From Acidiferrobacter sp. (GTDB lineage Bacteria > Pseudomonadota > Gammaproteobacteria > Acidiferrobacterales > Acidiferrobacteraceae): a stretch of DNA of 7,791 nucleotides. The position numbers and the translations under genes are program-made. The notes under the pieces were generated by a model. It was given only the letters and a program-made list of their open reading frames with translations, did not search any database and was not told where the DNA came from. Where the stretch lies: assembly GCA_027335965.1 (NCBI GenBank), contig DAHWGZ010000071.1, positions 1-7,791 on the forward strand, in the 5' to 3' direction. Below are positions 1-6,828 of this stretch, piece by piece. Every line of letters begins with the position of its first letter. Position 1 is the first letter of the stretch.

Positions 1-203
1 GAGGCGGCGACGATCAAAAACACCGCCAGCACATGCGGCATGCCCCACACGATCTGGTTGTTCATGCCGGTCACGTGGTGACCTTCCGCGCGCATGTAGA
101 GCGCCGAGGCCACGCCCACCGCCGCCATCAGCGCGCAGGCCACAACCGCCGCCCAGTAGCCGGCGCTGCGCCCGGCGATCTCCCGATAGGCCACCTTCGT
201 CAT
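1..203 (-). CDS. dsrP: DsrP, NrfD-like integral membrane subunit of DsrMKJOP, N-terminal part
   Basis: The first 67 residues of an NrfD/PsrC-family membrane protein; the gene continues past the left edge. DsrP is the second quinone-interacting membrane subunit of DsrMKJOP, paired with DsrO. The visible part has a first hydrophobic span (about 17-36) and the segment GHHVTGMNNQIVWGMPH (41-57), the characteristic N-terminal motif of DsrP/HmeB-type NrfD proteins. A second membrane span begins at about residue 57. The ATG at 203-201 is preceded by GGAGGAG and lies 26 nt after the dsrO stop. No stop occurs in frame before the window edge. Identity is strong from the motif and gene order, although only about a sixth of the usual length of roughly 400 residues is present. 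Confidence 0.93.
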   Translation of the reverse strand, partial: MTKVAYREIAGRSAGYWAAVVACALMAAVGVASALYMRAEGHHVTGMNNQIVWGMPHVLAVFLIVAA

Positions 204-229
204 CGCTCCTCCGGTCCCGCTGGCCACCC

Positions 230-1009
230 TCAAATCCCCCGGTAGTGCACGCCCGGCCCCATGCCGAGGTCGGCGCGTATGGTCGTGGTCGCAACCTTCG
301 AGAGCCGCACCGCGATCTCGCTCTTCGGATCGTGCAGATTCCCGAACATCATGGCCTTGTGGCCCGCCCGCTTGCAGGCCGCCACACACGCCGGCAATTT
401 GCCCTTCATCACGCGCTCGACGCACATCGTGCAGCCCTCGGCGGTGCCCTTGCCGCGCGGCGCCCACGGCCGCTGGTCTTTCACCACGCGCCCCACGAAG
501 GAGCGCGCCTTGTAGGGGCAGGCCATCAGGCAATAGCGGCAGCCGATGCAACGGTGCTTGTCCACGAGCACGATGCCGTCGGGGCGCCGGAACGAGGCCC
601 CGGTCGGGCACACATCCACGCACGCCCCGTTCTCGCAGTGCTGGCACATGACCGGGAAGCTGCGCGTGAATCCGGTGCCGGGATCGGTGATCGTGACCTT
701 GCGGATCCACTGGGCGTTGTCGGGGCCCGGGTCGTGGGACAGCCCGTTGTAGTCCTGGCAGGCGCGCACGCAGGCGTCGCAGCCGGACTTGCAGGCGTTG
801 GCGTCGATCAAAAGGCCGTAGCGCACGGGCGAGCCCGCTCGGCGCCCGCCCTTCATCACGAGATCGCGGGCCAGCACCGTGACCCCGGGCGCGAGCGTCA
901 GCGCCACCGCGGCGCCTGCCATCTTCAAGAGCCTGCGGCGCGCGGAATCCGGCGCCTCCGCCCCCTCGACCCCGTCTTCCACCGGCCGGTCGCGTCGTTC
1001 GTCGTTCAT
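230..1009 (-). CDS. dsrO: DsrO, Tat-exported ferredoxin-like iron-sulfur subunit of DsrMKJOP
   Basis: A 259-residue periplasmic iron-sulfur protein of the PsrB/TtrB/HmeA type that relays electrons between DsrJ and DsrP. The N-terminus carries a twin-arginine motif RRRLLK (24-29), then a hydrophobic stretch (30-46) and a likely cleavage after VLA (A47). A polar acidic stretch of about 22 residues precedes the arginines. Sixteen cysteines in four motifs follow: 73/77/80/84, 122/125/130/134, 154/157/160/164 and 193/196/208/212, enough for up to four [4Fe-4S] clusters. The frame is open upstream to 1180, but that extension lies inside dsrJ, would displace the signal peptide and contains no family sequence. 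The ATG at 1009 forms an ATGA overlap with the dsrJ stop and has GGGAGGGG upstream. It is followed after 26 nt by dsrP. Confidence 0.95.
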   Translation of the reverse strand: MNDERRDRPVEDGVEGAEAPDSARRRLLKMAGAAVALTLAPGVTVLARDLVMKGGRRAGSPVRYGLLIDANACKSGCDACVRACQDYNGLSHDPGPDNAQWIRKVTITDPGTGFTRSFPVMCQHCENGACVDVCPTGASFRRPDGIVLVDKHRCIGCRYCLMACPYKARSFVGRVVKDQRPWAPRGKGTAEGCTMCVERVMKGKLPACVAACKRAGHKAMMFGNLHDPKSEIAVRLSKVATTTIRADLGMGPGVHYRGI

Positions 1010-1485
1010 CGTGCCCCTCCCGCGCCACCGGCCTGAAAGCGGCCCCGCAACGCTCGCGGGATGCGAAACGCCGCCTGCACCGCATTCGAACCGCCGATGC
1101 CGCCAAACTTCATGGGATTCCTCGGGACCGCCGCGTGGCACGCGAAGCAATCGAGATGCACGCCGACGTAGGTATGGCAAGTCGCGCAGAACTGCCCGGG
1201 GGCGTTGACCGGGATCGGCCGGCCGCTCGCGGTATGCTCGACGTGGCAGGCCACGCAGTGCGTGATCCGAAAGCGCGTGTCCTGCGCGTCATGCCGCACG
1301 ATCGCCTCGCGCACCGCCCGCAGCAGCATCATGTGCGTGCGGCGCATGGTCGAGGTCTGCAGCACGCAGTGCCCGGGGGCCCGCGGGATCACCGGCATGG
1401 GCACGGGTCCCCGATGGCCCGCCCACACGGCGCCCAGCGCGAGCACCACCGAAAGAACCGCCAGCACCGCCGCCCGAGCGTGCAT
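1006..1485 (-). CDS. dsrJ: DsrJ, triheme cytochrome c of DsrMKJOP
   Basis: A 159-residue periplasmic triheme cytochrome c, the cytochrome of the DsrJOP part of the complex. Residues 4-22 form a hydrophobic N-terminal segment, an uncleaved anchor or Sec signal. Three CXXCH heme sites are visible: CVACH (77-81), CATCH (100-104) and CFACH (113-117). C40, in the PGHCV segment upstream of the hemes, matches the conserved extra cysteine reported as distal ligand of the unusual His/Cys-ligated heme in A. vinosum DsrJ. The region MRRTHMMLLRAVREAIVR (47-64) also supplies a candidate distal histidine (H51). The start lies 1 nt after the dsrL stop, with GGGGGAG upstream. The stop overlaps the dsrO ATG in an ATGA, so L-J-O are probably translationally coupled. 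The Ala/Gly-rich C-terminus (150-159) appears disordered. Confidence 0.95.
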   Translation of the reverse strand: MHARAAVLAVLSVVLALGAVWAGHRGPVPMPVIPRAPGHCVLQTSTMRRTHMMLLRAVREAIVRHDAQDTRFRITHCVACHVEHTASGRPIPVNAPGQFCATCHTYVGVHLDCFACHAAVPRNPMKFGGIGGSNAVQAAFRIPRALRGRFQAGGAGGAR

Positions 1486-1486
1486 C

Positions 1487-3394
1487 TCACTCCCCCAGTC
1501 CCATCTGGATGTAACCGGCCGGACAGACGTCCGCGCAGATGTGGCAGCCTATGCAGCGCGTGTAGTCGGTGGTCACGTAATAGCCGAGCGCCTTCTGGTC
1601 GCGCGGCACCTTCTTCACCGCCACCTGCGGGCAGAACACCACGCAGTTGTCGCATTCGAGGCACAGCCCGCAGCTCATGCAGCGCTTGGCCTCGGCCACC
1701 GCCTGCGCCTCGTCGAGCGGCGCGATGCGCGTGCCGCCGTCGGCAAAGAGCTCGGAGAGCCTGCGCTCGGTGCGCTCGATGCGCGGGGTCGTGGCGAAGT
1801 GCGCGAGGAACAGGTCCTCCGCCTCGATGACCTCGCGGTGCGCGCGGTTCTCGAAGTTGTGCACCGCCTCCGGGCTCGTCACCACTCCATCGACGGGCTT
1901 CGCGCCCTTGGGGAGCGCCTCGCGGATCTCGAAATGGCGCTTATCGACATGCGGACGGCGCGGCACCGGCTGGCCGTTCAAGTAGGCATCGATGCCCTCG
2001 GCGGCCACCGCCGCGTGTCCCACGGCGGTCGCGAGCAGATGCGGCACGATGATGTCCCCGCCCACGAAGTGCTTGGGGTTGCCTATGACCTGCAGGCCGG
2101 GGCCCGGGGCGATGGCATGGCGGCCGTTGTCGAGCGCCTCCAGGCCCTTCATGTCGGCCACCTGGCCGATGGCGAACACCACGAGGTCGGCCTCGATCTC
2201 GATCTCATCGCCGGCGGCGCGCACGCGCTTGCCGTCTTTGGTGTGCTCGCAAGGCGCGAAGCGCACCCCGCAGGCCCGCTTGTCGCGGTCCAGGGTCACC
2301 GACAGCGGCATGATGTTGCCGATGATCGCGACATCCAGGGAGCGCGCGTCTTCCACCTCGCGCTCCGAGGCCTTCAGTTTCTTGGTGGGCAGCACCGAGG
2401 TCAACGTCACCTTCTGGCCGCTGTGGATGGCCGCCTGCGTGACCATGTCGGCGGTGTAGGTGAGCGGCGAGCCGTCGGGCTTCATCCCCGAGAAGCCGCC
2501 GACCTTGCGCGCCACGGTGGTGACATCGATGGAGGTGTCGCCGCCGCCTATGACCACGATGCGCCGCGGCACCGAGGGCAGGCGCCCCTCGTTGAACTCG
2601 CGCAGAAACTCGATGCCGCCTATGCAATTCTCGGCATGGGCCCCGGGGATCTCGGGGATGCGGCCGACCTGCGTGCCGATCGCCCAGAACACCGCGTCGT
2701 AATCGCGGTCGATGTCCGCGAAGCTCACGTCGTGGCCCACGCGCACGCCGGTCTTGACCGTCACTCCGAGGTCCAAGATGCGCTGGATCTCGCCCTCCAC
2801 CACGGCGGGCGGCGTGCGATAATTGGGCAGGCCATAGCGCAGCATGCCGCCGAGCTTCCCGCGCGACTCGAAGATCGTGCACGCGTGACCCTTCAGGCGC
2901 AGCTGATAGGCGCACGCGAGGCCCGCCGGACCGCCGCCGATGATGGCCACGCGCTTGCCGCTCTCCTTCGCCGGCTTCGCGAAGCTAAAGCGCCCCGTCA
3001 GGGCGGATTCGCCTATGAACTGCTCGACGGCGTTGATGCCGACGCGGTCCTCGACCGCCCGGCGATTGCACCCATCCTCGCACGGCGCCGGGCACACATA
3101 GCCCATGATGCCCGGGAACGGATTGGCGCGCGTGAGCCTGCGGAAGGCGTGCTCCTGCCAGCTTACGTCCGCCGGCGGCTTGTCGAGCCCGCGCACCACG
3201 TCCAGCCAGCCGCGGATGTCCTCGCCCGCCGGGCAGCCGTTCTGGCAGGTCGGCGTGCGCTGCACATAGACCGGGCACTTGTAGGACCAGCCGGCCTTGA
3301 AGATGTATTCCTGCCAGTGCTCGGGCTGCGAGTCCCCGTCCCGGTAGCGCCGGAAGGTGCGGCTCGTTTCCGCGGTGTGCGTCTCATTGGCCAT
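1487..3394 (-). CDS. dsrL: DsrL, FAD- and iron-sulfur-containing NAD(P)H:acceptor oxidoreductase
   Basis: A cytoplasmic protein of 635 residues from the chosen ATG. It resembles the glutamate synthase small subunit and NfnL, and is known in A. vinosum as the electron partner of rDsrAB, passing electrons to NAD(P)+. Residue numbers here count from the ATG two codons upstream (3400). Domains in order: an N-terminal cysteine cluster region (C42, C52, C56, C103, C107, C111); an FAD-binding Rossmann motif VAIIGGGPAGLA (151-162); a second dinucleotide site VVIGGGDTSIDV (282-293) for NAD(P)H; and a C-terminal linker and ferredoxin domain with CX2CX2CX2CX2CX3C (574-590) and CX2CX2CX3C (616, 619, 622, 626). 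The upstream ATG directly abuts AAGGGG with no spacing, while the second ATG (3394) has 6 nt, so I start there. The dsrJ ATG follows after 1 nt. DsrL with DsrEFH supports sulfur oxidation; the DsrL subtype cannot be decided by eye. Confidence 0.95.
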   Translation of the reverse strand: MANETHTAETSRTFRRYRDGDSQPEHWQEYIFKAGWSYKCPVYVQRTPTCQNGCPAGEDIRGWLDVVRGLDKPPADVSWQEHAFRRLTRANPFPGIMGYVCPAPCEDGCNRRAVEDRVGINAVEQFIGESALTGRFSFAKPAKESGKRVAIIGGGPAGLACAYQLRLKGHACTIFESRGKLGGMLRYGLPNYRTPPAVVEGEIQRILDLGVTVKTGVRVGHDVSFADIDRDYDAVFWAIGTQVGRIPEIPGAHAENCIGGIEFLREFNEGRLPSVPRRIVVIGGGDTSIDVTTVARKVGGFSGMKPDGSPLTYTADMVTQAAIHSGQKVTLTSVLPTKKLKASEREVEDARSLDVAIIGNIMPLSVTLDRDKRACGVRFAPCEHTKDGKRVRAAGDEIEIEADLVVFAIGQVADMKGLEALDNGRHAIAPGPGLQVIGNPKHFVGGDIIVPHLLATAVGHAAVAAEGIDAYLNGQPVPRRPHVDKRHFEIREALPKGAKPVDGVVTSPEAVHNFENRAHREVIEAEDLFLAHFATTPRIERTERRLSELFADGGTRIAPLDEAQAVAEAKRCMSCGLCLECDNCVVFCPQVAVKKVPRDQKALGYYVTTDYTRCIGCHICADVCPAGYIQMGLGE

Positions 3395-3400
3395 GCTCAT

Positions 3401-3406
3401 CCCCTT
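3401..3406 (-). promoter_or_regulatory. Ribosome binding site favouring the second ATG of dsrL
   Basis: AAGGGG on the minus strand immediately abuts the ATG at 3400 but lies 6 nt before the in-frame ATG at 3394. Normal spacing favours 3394; the two choices differ by only two residues. Confidence 0.5.
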
Positions 3407-3415
3407 ATATGACGG

Positions 3416-4909
3416 CTATTCTTTGGCACCCAAAACGATGGCATCCCCGACCAGCTGATGGACACTGATCACCATCTCGCGGGGCAGCCCGTAATATGGC
3501 AGCACCTTGCTGAACTGCGTCTTGCAGATCGCGCAGATCGCCGCCATGTGTGTCACCTTCTTGTCCTGGACCACGGCGTTCAGGGCCTGCACCCGCGGCA
3601 GCGCCCCCTTCACGCGCAACTCCATGAGGTCGTCTGTCAAAAGCCCCCCGCCGCCGCCGCAACAGAAGGTGCGGTCGCCGATGGTCGCGGGGTCCATGTC
3701 GACGTAATGCGCGCACACCGAGCGGATCACCGAGCGCGGCACCGTGAACTGCCCGCCGGGGCGGTCGCCCATGCGCGTGGCGCGCGCCACGTTGCACGAA
3801 TCATGAAAGGTCACGACCTTGTCGTCGTTGGCGGACATGTCGAGCTTCAAGGCCCCGCGCGCGATCAGGCCGTCTGTCACCTCGCAGATGTGCTGCGGGC
3901 GCGGATAGCGCGGGTCGAGGAAGTCGAGCGGCCCTATGAGCGTGCTCCAGAAGGCGTAGGCGACGCGCCAGGCGTGCCCGCACTCGCCGACCACGATGCG
4001 CTTGACCTTGAGCGCGATGGCGGCGTCGCGCACGCGCTGCGCGACCTTCTGCATCTGCTCGCGGCTGCCGATGAACATCGCGAAATTGGCGGCCTCCGAG
4101 GCCTGCGCGCTCAAGGTCCAGCTGATGCCGGCCTGGTGAAACACCTTGGCGTAGCCGATCAGGCCGTCGATGTGCGGCTCGGCGAAGAAGTCCGCGGACG
4201 GCGTGATGAGCAGCACCTCGGCGCCCACCACATCCACCGGGAAGCGCACGTCCACCCCGGTGGCGTCCTTCACGTCCTCTTCCAGGCCCTCCACGGTGTT
4301 GCGCAGGGCGGGCTCGGGCAGCCCCAAGTTGTTGCCGATCTTGTGGACCTTGCCCAGGATCTCGTTGCAGTACTTCTGGCCCACGCCCACGCTGTCTAAG
4401 ATCTCGCGCGCCGCCATCGATACCTCGGCGGTGTCGATGCCGAAGGGGCAGAACACCGAGCAGCGCCGGCACTGCGAGCACTGGTGGTAGTAGCTGTACC
4501 AGGAGTCCAACACCTCCTCGGTGAGATCGGTGGCCCCCACGAGCCACGGAAACCAGCGTCCCGCCCAGGTGTAATAGCGCCGGTAGACCCGCCGCAGCAG
4601 GTCCTGGCGCGCCACCGGCATGTTGCGCGGGTCGCCGGTGCCGAGGAAGTAATGACACTTGTCGGTGCACGCCCCGCATTTCACGCAGGAGTCGAGATAC
4701 ACCCGTAGGGCCCGCGAACCGTCGACCAGTTCGCCGAGCCTGCGGATCGCCACCTCCTTCCAGTCCTCCACGAGCTTGCCGGGGAAGCCCAGCGCCGCTT
4801 GATGCTCGGGGGAGGCCTTGAAGGGCTTCAACCCCGCCATCGCCCCCGGTTGGAGCTCCGGGGTCGGTACGTAGTCTTGAAGGGCCGGGGCCTCTATGTG
4901 GTCGCTCAT
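3416..4909 (-). CDS. dsrK: DsrK, HdrD-like iron-sulfur catalytic subunit of DsrMKJOP
   Basis: A 497-residue cytoplasmic iron-sulfur protein related to heterodisulfide reductase HdrD. It is thought to act on the DsrC disulfide/trisulfide and to exchange electrons with DsrM. Two CX2CX2CX3C ferredoxin motifs are present: C75, C78, C81, C85 and C144, C147, C150, C154. The C-terminal half carries the cysteine-rich CCG-type domain that binds a noncubane [4Fe-4S] cluster in this superfamily: C310 (GECGHAW), C372 (HDSCN), C416-C417 (CCGGGGG) and C459/C462 (ICAIC). No transmembrane segment is evident, so membrane attachment should be through DsrM. The start ATG overlaps the dsrM stop (ATGA) and is preceded by GAGGGGGTG. 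The gene ends in TAG, 21 nt before the chosen dsrL start. Length and motif set are complete. Confidence 0.96.
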   Translation of the reverse strand: MSDHIEAPALQDYVPTPELQPGAMAGLKPFKASPEHQAALGFPGKLVEDWKEVAIRRLGELVDGSRALRVYLDSCVKCGACTDKCHYFLGTGDPRNMPVARQDLLRRVYRRYYTWAGRWFPWLVGATDLTEEVLDSWYSYYHQCSQCRRCSVFCPFGIDTAEVSMAAREILDSVGVGQKYCNEILGKVHKIGNNLGLPEPALRNTVEGLEEDVKDATGVDVRFPVDVVGAEVLLITPSADFFAEPHIDGLIGYAKVFHQAGISWTLSAQASEAANFAMFIGSREQMQKVAQRVRDAAIALKVKRIVVGECGHAWRVAYAFWSTLIGPLDFLDPRYPRPQHICEVTDGLIARGALKLDMSANDDKVVTFHDSCNVARATRMGDRPGGQFTVPRSVIRSVCAHYVDMDPATIGDRTFCCGGGGGLLTDDLMELRVKGALPRVQALNAVVQDKKVTHMAAICAICKTQFSKVLPYYGLPREMVISVHQLVGDAIVLGAKE

Positions 4910-5682
4910 CGCACCCCCTCACGCATCGCCGGGGCCGGCGCCTCGGGACGCGCGCCGGCGTCGGCCGTTGACGCATCCCCCGCCCCCTGCGCCTCCAGGC
5001 GGCTCGAATCCACCTGATTGCGTGTCGGACTGAAGAACACCCCGGGGGCATGCAGGAGCTTGCTGAACGGGAAGATCAGCATGAGCCCCGCGACCGAGGC
5101 CACATGAACCATGATGAGCGGGCTTAGCGGCAGGGGCATGAGGCGCAGCGCCATGAGCCCCTGGATGAACTCCTTGAAGCCCACGATGTTGGCGCGGTCC
5201 GAAAAGCGCATGAGCGCGCCGGTGGCGGCGATCACGAGCAACAGCACCAGCATCAGATAATCCGAGGGCGCGGTCACGAACCGGACCCGCGCGATCACAA
5301 GCCTGCGCCCGAGAAGGCCCGCGAGCGAGATGAGCAGCACGAACGCCGCGTAGCTCCCAAACGGCGACTCGAAGACCAGCCACTGCGGCACCGGCACGAG
5401 CACGTAGCGCAGGTGCTGGATGAGCACGAGCAGGAGGCTCACATGGAAGAGGTAGCTCCAGATCCACGCCCACTTGTCGCCGCGAAAGAGGCTCGCGAAG
5501 AGCGCCACCTCGCGCCCCATGCGGATCGCCACCCCGCTGCGCGTGCGCGGCGCGGGCATGGTCGGTATACGCAAAGGCGCCGGCGTCATGGCATAGATCC
5601 CGATCTTGTAGACGACGCCCCCCACCAACACCGTGAAGGCCACATACAAGAGCACCGCATATGCTATGGTCCACGCCGACAT
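4906..5682 (-). CDS. dsrM: DsrM, NarI-like diheme cytochrome b membrane subunit
   Basis: A 258-residue integral membrane protein with about five hydrophobic spans (roughly 4-26, 72-94, 109-130, 141-160, 188-207). It is the cytochrome b of the DsrMKJOP complex, exchanging electrons between DsrK and the quinone pool. Four histidines, H80, H90, H193 and H211, are spaced 10 and 18 residues apart. This matches the spacing of the bis-heme ligands in nitrate reductase NarI (56/66 and 187/205), supporting two b hemes. The ending SPTRNQVDSSR is typical of DsrM, but about 30 further residues rich in Ala, Gly, Pro and charged residues follow (228-258), with no visible domain. The start has AGGAGG (5693-5688) 5 nt upstream. 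The stop overlaps the dsrK start in an ATGA, implying translational coupling of the MK pair. Confidence 0.95.
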   Translation of the reverse strand: MSAWTIAYAVLLYVAFTVLVGGVVYKIGIYAMTPAPLRIPTMPAPRTRSGVAIRMGREVALFASLFRGDKWAWIWSYLFHVSLLLVLIQHLRYVLVPVPQWLVFESPFGSYAAFVLLISLAGLLGRRLVIARVRFVTAPSDYLMLVLLLVIAATGALMRFSDRANIVGFKEFIQGLMALRLMPLPLSPLIMVHVASVAGLMLIFPFSKLLHAPGVFFSPTRNQVDSSRLEAQGAGDASTADAGARPEAPAPAMREGVR

Positions 5683-5725
5683 GACGCCCTCCTGATCCCC
5701 TTAGCCGGAAGCCTGCGCGCCGCGA

Positions 5726-5756
5726 TCGGCCCTTGCCGACCGGGCGGCGCGCCCGG
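5726..5756 (-). other. Two adjacent stem-loops in the dsrC-dsrM gap
   Basis: Positions 5756-5740 form a perfect 7-bp stem (CCGGGCG/CGCCCGG) with a 3-nt loop, beginning 2 nt after the dsrC stop codon. Directly next to it, 5739-5726 can form a 5-bp stem (TCGGC/GCCGA) with a 4-nt loop. No T-rich tract follows, so this is not a classic intrinsic terminator. Such structures can protect the 3' end of an upstream mRNA segment or attenuate readthrough. That role, raising dsrC over dsrM and later genes, is inference. Confidence 0.5.
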
Positions 5757-5758
5757 CC

Positions 5759-6091
5759 CTAGATGCAGCCCGTGGGCTTCGGCAGCCCCGCGATCTTGCA
5801 GGCCTGCTTGGCCGGCCCATAAGGAAAGAGGTCGTAGAGGTATTTGTTGTTGCCCTTGTCCGGGCCCAACTTCTTGCCGATCGCCTTGGTGAGCACGCGG
5901 ATCGCGGGCGCGATCTGGAACTCGTTGTAGTACTCGCGCAGGAAGTTCACGACCTCCCAGTGATTCTGGGTCATTTCCAGACCCTCGCTCTTGGCGATGA
6001 TCGCCGCCAGGGGCTCGCTCCAGTCCGCGAGATTGACGATGTAGCCCTCTTCGTCGGCCGTTATCGTCTTGCCGTCGACTTCGTATGCCAT
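5759..6091 (-). CDS. dsrC: DsrC, sulfur-carrier protein (DsrC/TusE family)
   Basis: A 110-residue DsrC, the soluble cytoplasmic carrier that accepts sulfur from DsrEFH, presents it to DsrAB and is turned over by DsrMKJOP through DsrK. The protein has the family core (WSEPLAAIIAKSEGLEMTQ, HWEVVNFLREYY). It also has the flexible C-terminal arm KQACKIAGLPKPTGCI with both redox cysteines: C98, and C109 as the penultimate residue, 11 positions apart. This is the full active DsrC pattern, unlike TusE-type paralogues that keep only the penultimate cysteine. The start at 6091 follows TGAGGAG by 6 nt; an upstream in-frame start at 6145 would reach back across the end of dsrH and was not used. It is followed by the longest gap in the window (76 nt), which holds two hairpins. 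DsrC is normally made in excess over the other Dsr proteins. Confidence 0.97.
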   Translation of the reverse strand: MAYEVDGKTITADEEGYIVNLADWSEPLAAIIAKSEGLEMTQNHWEVVNFLREYYNEFQIAPAIRVLTKAIGKKLGPDKGNNKYLYDLFPYGPAKQACKIAGLPKPTGCI

Positions 6092-6097
6092 GATGAA

Positions 6098-6104
6098 CTC
6101 CTCA
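6098..6104 (-). promoter_or_regulatory. Ribosome binding site of dsrC
   Basis: TGAGGAG on the minus strand with 6 nt to the ATG at 6091. It is a strong site, in keeping with the high DsrC level expected, and supports this start over the in-frame upstream one. Confidence 0.7.
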
Positions 6105-6119
6105 CCCCGTTGATTGCGC

Positions 6120-6422
6120 TTAAAGCCACGATTGCACGGCGTCATGCTCGGTCACGAGCCGCACGAACCCCGCGTAATCCACCGTCTGTATCCCTTTCAC
6201 CAACCGCCCCTCGCTGATGCCGCGGGCCATGAGATCCGGGCCCAGGCAATAGACCTTGTGCCCCTTCAGGCACTCGGCGAGAAGCGCGCCGGACGCCGTG
6301 CCCGAGACTCCCCCCACCACCGCATCCTCGATCAGGAGCACCGCCGCCCCGTCGGTGAGATGCCCGAGGCACTGTGTGAGCGTCGCGGCTGCGAATGGCG
6401 ACTTGTTCACGGTATGCAACAT
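6120..6422 (-). CDS. dsrH: DsrH, subunit of the DsrEFH sulfurtransferase
   Basis: A 100-residue DsrH/TusB-like protein, the usual length for the family. It starts MLHTVNKSPF and ends with the typical AVQSWL terminus. C18 lies in the N-terminal helix region (TLTQCL), where the conserved, functionally relevant DsrH cysteine is found (Cys20 in A. vinosum). Further cysteines are C51 and C59. It completes the hexamer that loads sulfur onto DsrC. The frame is open to a GTG/ATG-type start at 6503, but that extension would cover the end of dsrF with unrelated residues. The ATG at 6422 has AGGAGG just upstream and starts the conserved domain exactly. It lies 16 nt after dsrF and 28 nt before dsrC. Confidence 0.94.
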   Translation of the reverse strand: MLHTVNKSPFAAATLTQCLGHLTDGAAVLLIEDAVVGGVSGTASGALLAECLKGHKVYCLGPDLMARGISEGRLVKGIQTVDYAGFVRLVTEHDAVQSWL

Positions 6423-6438
6423 CTCCCCTCCTGATCTC

Positions 6439-6828
6439 TTAAAAGGACAGAACCACGTCCTGCTGACCCATGATCGCCGCCATCTCGGCGCGCGACACGA
6501 CATTCACCGGCACCACGAAGCCGTCTTCCGGCAAGCCGCGCTCGACGAGCGACTCGCGCTCCACGTAGAGCTTGGTGATGTCGTAGTCGTCGAGCGCCCG
6601 ATAGGTCGGCGAGAAGTTCTTCATGCCGATGCCCGACGGGTCATTGCCCGAGAGCACCTGGTAGACGCCGTCGTCCAGAAACGCGAGACTCACGTCCTGG
6701 TCGAAGGCGGCGCTGATCAACACCACCTCCAAGGCCTCCAGCGCGTAGATCGTGCCGTAGGGGGCCTTGCGGTTCACGAACAGGAACCGCTTGACGATTC
6801 CCGATGTGTCGCCGTCCTCTTCGCTCAT
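6439..6828 (-). CDS. dsrF: DsrF, structural subunit of the DsrEFH sulfurtransferase
   Basis: A 129-residue DsrF/TusC-like protein. Family hallmarks are KRFLFVNRKAPYGTIYALE (residues 13-31), AAFDQDVSLAFLDDGVYQ (40-57) and GIGMKNFSPTYRAL (66-79). The extreme C-terminus ends in DVVLSF, resembling the DAVFSF-type ending of the family. It forms the hexamer with DsrE and DsrH. The protein contains no cysteine at all; the position I recall as cysteine in the A. vinosum homologue (DQDVC) is serine here (S47). It therefore cannot carry a persulfide itself and most likely has a structural role. The ATG lies 9 nt after the dsrE stop, and its G-rich ribosome binding site directly abuts that TAA. The C-terminal third seems shorter than in the A. 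vinosum protein as I remember it. Identity is secure. Confidence 0.94.
   Translation of the reverse strand: MSEEDGDTSGIVKRFLFVNRKAPYGTIYALEALEVVLISAAFDQDVSLAFLDDGVYQVLSGNDPSGIGMKNFSPTYRALDDYDITKLYVERESLVERGLPEDGFVVPVNVVSRAEMAAIMGQQDVVLSF

Noticed and set aside
245..1036. 263-codon plus-strand open frame opposite dsrO
   Set aside because: Shadow of dsrO; its sequence looks like reverse-strand translation of a cysteine-rich gene and has no plausible domain.
1010..1180. N-terminal extension of dsrO up to 1180
   Set aside because: It would lie inside dsrJ coding sequence and bury the Tat signal; the ATG at 1009 has a ribosome binding site and an ATGA overlap.
1205..3412. 735-codon open frame on the plus strand, antisense to dsrL and neighbours
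   Set aside because: High G+C depletes stop codons, and this frame mirrors dsrL. The product is an Ala/Arg/His-rich sequence with no recognisable domain, while the opposite strand encodes an unmistakable DsrL.
3458..4399. 313-codon plus-strand open frame opposite dsrK
   Set aside because: Shadow of dsrK; His/Ala/Arg-rich composition and no family motif.
3801..5051. 416-codon minus-strand frame overlapping dsrK and the end of dsrM
   Set aside because: Out of frame with both genes, Arg/Gly/Ala-rich, and a GC-driven artefact; dsrK and dsrM explain the region.
5726..5758. Intrinsic terminator after dsrC
   Set aside because: Stems are present but no U-tract follows, and the operon clearly continues into dsrM.
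6092..6145. Upstream start for dsrC at 6145
   Set aside because: It adds 18 residues unlike any DsrC and overlaps the end of dsrH; the ATG at 6091 has a strong Shine-Dalgarno sequence.
6092..6200. Internal promoter for dsrC
   Set aside because: Secondary promoters for dsrC are described in A. vinosum, but I see only weak -10-like bases near the dsrH stop and no convincing -35, so none is called.
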